NCBI RefSeq assembly: GCF_900176515.1
Contig: NZ_FWXV01000001.1
Span: forward strand, 1,438,564-1,502,563
Direction of reading: 5' to 3'
From: Kibdelosporangium aridum
GTDB lineage: Bacteria; Actinomycetota; Actinomycetes; Mycobacteriales; Pseudonocardiaceae
Length of the DNA: 64,000 nt
The translations under genes were made by a program, and so were the position numbers. Positions 61,693-64,000 of the stretch are shown piece after piece; position 1 is the first letter of the stretch, and every line of letters begins with the position of its first letter. The notes below the pieces were generated by a model, which did not search any database, was not told the DNA's origin, and worked only from the letters and a program-made list of their open reading frames with translations.

Positions 61693-63345
61693 GTGCCACC
61701 GGATGACGCTTTGGTGGTCGGTGTGGACTTCGGCACGCTGTCCGCGCGAGCGGTCGTGGTGCGCGTGCGGGACGGAGCCGAACTGGGCACTGCCGTCGCG
61801 GACTACCGGCACGGCGTAGTCGACCACGAGTTACCTGGGTCCGGCCGCAGGCTGCCGCCGGACTGGGCCCTGCAGGTCCCGGCGGACTACATCGAGTCGA
61901 TGTCCACGGCGGTCAAGGAGGCGCTGACGGGACTCGACCCGGCCAAGGTGATCGGCATCGCCACGGACTTCACCGCGTGCACGATGGTGCCGACCACAGA
62001 GCAGGGGATCCCGCTGTGCGCCTTCCCCGAGTTCGCCGACGAGCCGCACGCGTACGTCAAGCTCTGGAAGCACCACGCCGCGCAGCCGCAGGCGGACCGG
62101 ATCAACGAACTGGGACGGATCCGTGGCGAGAAATGGCTGCCTCGCTACGGCGGCCTGATCTCCTCGGAGTGGGAGTTCGCCAAGGCCCTGCAGATCCTCG
62201 AAGAGGCCCCGCACGTCTACGACGCCATGCGGCACTTCGTCGAGCTCGCCGACTGGATCGTCTGGCAGCTCACCGGGAACTACGTCCGCAACGCCTGCAC
62301 TGCCGGGTACAAGGGCATATACCAGGACGGCGAGTACCCCAGCCAGGACTTCCTGCGTGAGCTCAACCCCGGGTTCGAGCGGTTCGTGGCCGACAAGCTC
62401 GAGCACCCGCTTGGCCAGCTGGGCGACAAGGCCGGACAGTTGTCTGCCCAGGCAGCGGGATGGACGGGATTGCCGGAAGGCATCGCCGTCGCAGTGGGCA
62501 ATGTGGACGCTCACGTCACCGCACCGGCCGCGCGGGCCGTGGAGCCTGGCCAAATGGTCGCGATCATGGGCACGTCCACGTGTCACGTGATGAACGGCAA
62601 CCACTTGGCCGAAGTGCCGGGAATGTGTGGTGTGGTCGACGGCGGCATCGTGCCTGGCCTGTGGGGGTACGAGGCCGGGCAGAGCGGTGTCGGCGACATC
62701 TTCGCATGGTTCGTCCGGACATCCGTTCCGCCGGAGTACCACGCGGCTGCCGAGGCCAAGGGTGTCTCGGTGCACGAGTACCTCACCGAACTGGCTGCGG
62801 CGCAGGGGATCGGCGAGCACGGGCTGGTGGCCCTCGACTGGCACAGCGGCAACAGGTCTGTGCTCGTCGACCACGAGCTCTCCGGTGTCGTGGTGGGCCA
62901 GACCCTTGCGACGAAACCGGAGGACACCTACCGGGCGCTGCTGGAGGCGACCGCGTTCGGCACGCGCGTGATCATCGATACGTTCATCGACGCGGGTGTC
63001 CCGGTCCGGGAGTTGATCGCCGCGGGCGGACTGATCAAGAACGAGTTCCTGATGCAGATGTACGCCGACGTGGTCAACCTGCCCCTGTCGGTGATCGGTT
63101 CGGCACAGGGACCCGCGCTGGGCTCCGCGATCCACGCTGCCGTGGCCGCGGGTGCGTATCCGGACATCCGCGCCGCCGCCGAGGCGATGGGCTCGGTGCG
63201 CAAGGACGCGTACCTGCCGATCGAGGCCAATGTCGAGGCGTACCAGGAGATTTTCGAGGAGTACCGGGCGTTGCACGACTACTTCGGCCAGGGGAACGGC
63301 GTCATGCACCGCATGCGCGAACGCCGCAGGGTCCAGAAAGGATAA
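61693..63345 (+). CDS. araB: L-ribulokinase
   Basis: 550 residues from the GTG at 61693 (AAGGAGGGCAC upstream). FGGY kinase of the AraB type: VGVDFGTLSARAVVV phosphate-binding start, IGIATDFTACTMVP, KLWKHHAAQPQADRINE, GGLISSEWEFAKALQILEEAP, MGTSTCHVMNG, WHSGNRSVLVDHELSGVVVG and AAGGLIKNEFLMQMYADVVN. Length close to E. coli AraB (566). Phosphorylates L-ribulose to L-ribulose 5-phosphate, implying an L-arabinose isomerase gene (araA), which is not in the window and may follow araD. Confidence 0.96.
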   Translation: MPPDDALVVGVDFGTLSARAVVVRVRDGAELGTAVADYRHGVVDHELPGSGRRLPPDWALQVPADYIESMSTAVKEALTGLDPAKVIGIATDFTACTMVPTTEQGIPLCAFPEFADEPHAYVKLWKHHAAQPQADRINELGRIRGEKWLPRYGGLISSEWEFAKALQILEEAPHVYDAMRHFVELADWIVWQLTGNYVRNACTAGYKGIYQDGEYPSQDFLRELNPGFERFVADKLEHPLGQLGDKAGQLSAQAAGWTGLPEGIAVAVGNVDAHVTAPAARAVEPGQMVAIMGTSTCHVMNGNHLAEVPGMCGVVDGGIVPGLWGYEAGQSGVGDIFAWFVRTSVPPEYHAAAEAKGVSVHEYLTELAAAQGIGEHGLVALDWHSGNRSVLVDHELSGVVVGQTLATKPEDTYRALLEATAFGTRVIIDTFIDAGVPVRELIAAGGLIKNEFLMQMYADVVNLPLSVIGSAQGPALGSAIHAAVAAGAYPDIRAAAEAMGSVRKDAYLPIEANVEAYQEIFEEYRALHDYFGQGNGVMHRMRERRRVQKG

Positions 63346-63351
63346 GGCTGG

Positions 63352-64000
63352 ATGGTGCTCTCCACAGCGGTTCTCGACACCGTCGAGCAAATCTGCCACA
63401 CGGTCGCCGACCTGCACGGCGAACTCACCCGCAACGAGCTGGTGATCTGGACAGCAGGCAACGTGTCCGCGCGTGTTCCCGGCGAGGACCTGATGGTGAT
63501 CAAGCCGTCAGGTGTCTCGTACGACGAGCTCGGCGCCGAGAAAATGGTCGTGACGGACCTGTACGGGGAGCTGGTGCACGGCAGTCTGGCGCCGTCATCG
63601 GACACGGCCGCGCACGCCTACGTCTACCGGCACATGCCCGAAGTCGGGGGAGTCGTGCACACCCACTCCACCTACGCGACGGCGTGGGCGGCTCGGGGCG
63701 AGCCGATTCCGTGCGTGCTCACCATGATCGCCGACGAGTTCGGCGGCGAGATCCCGGTCGGGCCGTTCGCGATGATCGGGGACGACTCGATCGGCCGTGG
63801 CATCGTGGAAACCTTGCGTGGCAGCCGGTCTCCTGCGGTACTGATGCGCAACCACGGTCCGTTCACGGTCGGCAAGGACGCCCGGTCGGCGGTCAAGGCG
63901 GCCGTGATGGTCGAGGACGTGGCCCGCACTGTCCATATCGCACACCAGCTCGGTAACCCGATGCCGTTGAAGCAGGAGGACATCGACCGCCTGCACGAGC
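63352..64000 (+). CDS. araD: L-ribulose-5-phosphate 4-epimerase (3' end outside window)
   Basis: Starts at the ATG at 63352, 6 bases after the araB stop (AAGGATAAGGCTGG upstream), and runs off the window after 216 codons without a stop; full family length is about 230. Class II aldolase fold: ELVIWTAGNVSARVPGED, MVIKPSGVSYDEL, SSDTAAHAYVYRHMPEVGGVVHTHS with the two zinc-binding His in HTHS, and the third in LMRNHGPFTVGKD. Converts L-ribulose 5-phosphate to D-xylulose 5-phosphate, the last step of the arabinose route. Confidence 0.95.
   Translation, partial: MVLSTAVLDTVEQICHTVADLHGELTRNELVIWTAGNVSARVPGEDLMVIKPSGVSYDELGAEKMVVTDLYGELVHGSLAPSSDTAAHAYVYRHMPEVGGVVHTHSTYATAWAARGEPIPCVLTMIADEFGGEIPVGPFAMIGDDSIGRGIVETLRGSRSPAVLMRNHGPFTVGKDARSAVKAAVMVEDVARTVHIAHQLGNPMPLKQEDIDRLHE

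Noticed and set aside
61831..63417. 528-codon minus-strand frame opposite araB
   Set aside because: Shadow of araB; no ribosome site and no recognisable domain.
1..64000. CRISPR arrays, insertion sequences, integrase/att sites or rRNA/tRNA genes
   Set aside because: None seen on reading both strands; no transposase or integrase motif and no regularly spaced direct repeats.

Overview
The window comes from a high-G+C actinomycete, most likely a Pseudonocardiales-type soil saprophyte (Amycolatopsis, Lentzea or Kibdelosporangium-like). This is inferred from codon use, Tat and lipoprotein signals, the BTAD/NACHT regulator, LacI-controlled sugar operons and CBM13/CBM42-type secreted hydrolases; no rRNA or tRNA is present to confirm it. 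Most of the 64 kb is a plant-cell-wall polysaccharide utilisation region.

Layout. 1-5.3 kb: leftward M14 carboxypeptidase and a SARP-like BTAD-NACHT membrane regulator. 5.3-8.1 kb: a translationally coupled GH30-CBM13 glycosidase and SMP-30 lactonase. 8.4-12.4 kb: two genes with single-base frameshifts (a NucA/NucB nuclease and a double-domain erythromycin-esterase-like protein) on either side of an EEP-family phosphodiesterase. 12.5-14.5 kb: AraC regulator divergent from a proline-racemase-family enzyme. 14.5-22.8 kb: a leftward operon of two ABC permeases, a sugar-binding lipoprotein, intracellular GH51 and GH35, and secreted GH30_5, divergent from its LacI regulator (22952). It looks like a type II arabinogalactan system. 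24.0-26.5 kb: two-component system and a SnoaL-like lipoprotein. 26.8-35.6 kb: PL3 pectate lyase, a LacI regulator, and a GH51, GH43-CBM42 and GH127 arabinan/arabinoside operon. 35.7-41.6 kb: DUF1996 protein and three PL1 genes carrying four PL1 domains. 41.8-50.0 kb: GH74 xyloglucanase, an unusual two-gene CUT2 ABC system, GH16 and a double GH43-LamG enzyme. 50.2-55.9 kb: orphan sugar-binding lipoprotein, then an MFS - SBP5 - fused OppB/OppC operon. 56.0-64.0 kb: LacI regulator and a YtfQRT/YjfF-type furanose transporter followed by araB and a truncated araD.

How it works together. Secreted lyases and hydrolases (PL1, PL3, GH74, GH16, GH43, GH51, GH127, GH30) open pectin, arabinan, xyloglucan and arabinogalactan. 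Oligosaccharides and L-arabinose are imported by two ABC systems, trimmed inside by GH51 and GH35, and L-arabinose enters the AraBD route. Control is readable from palindromic operators. TGTTAKCGCTAACA sites sit at the LacI gene 56032, the transporter, araB, the GH43 gene and, twice, the secreted GH51. GGAAAGCGSTTTCC sites sit at the LacI gene 27674, PL3, GH51 and the PL1 operon. TGTTKACGTMAACA sites sit between the LacI gene 22952 and the galactan operon. A perfect CebR-type box TGGGAGCGCTCCCA precedes GH74. The GH51 operator at 28966 lies inside the signal-peptide codons and creates a TTA leucine codon.
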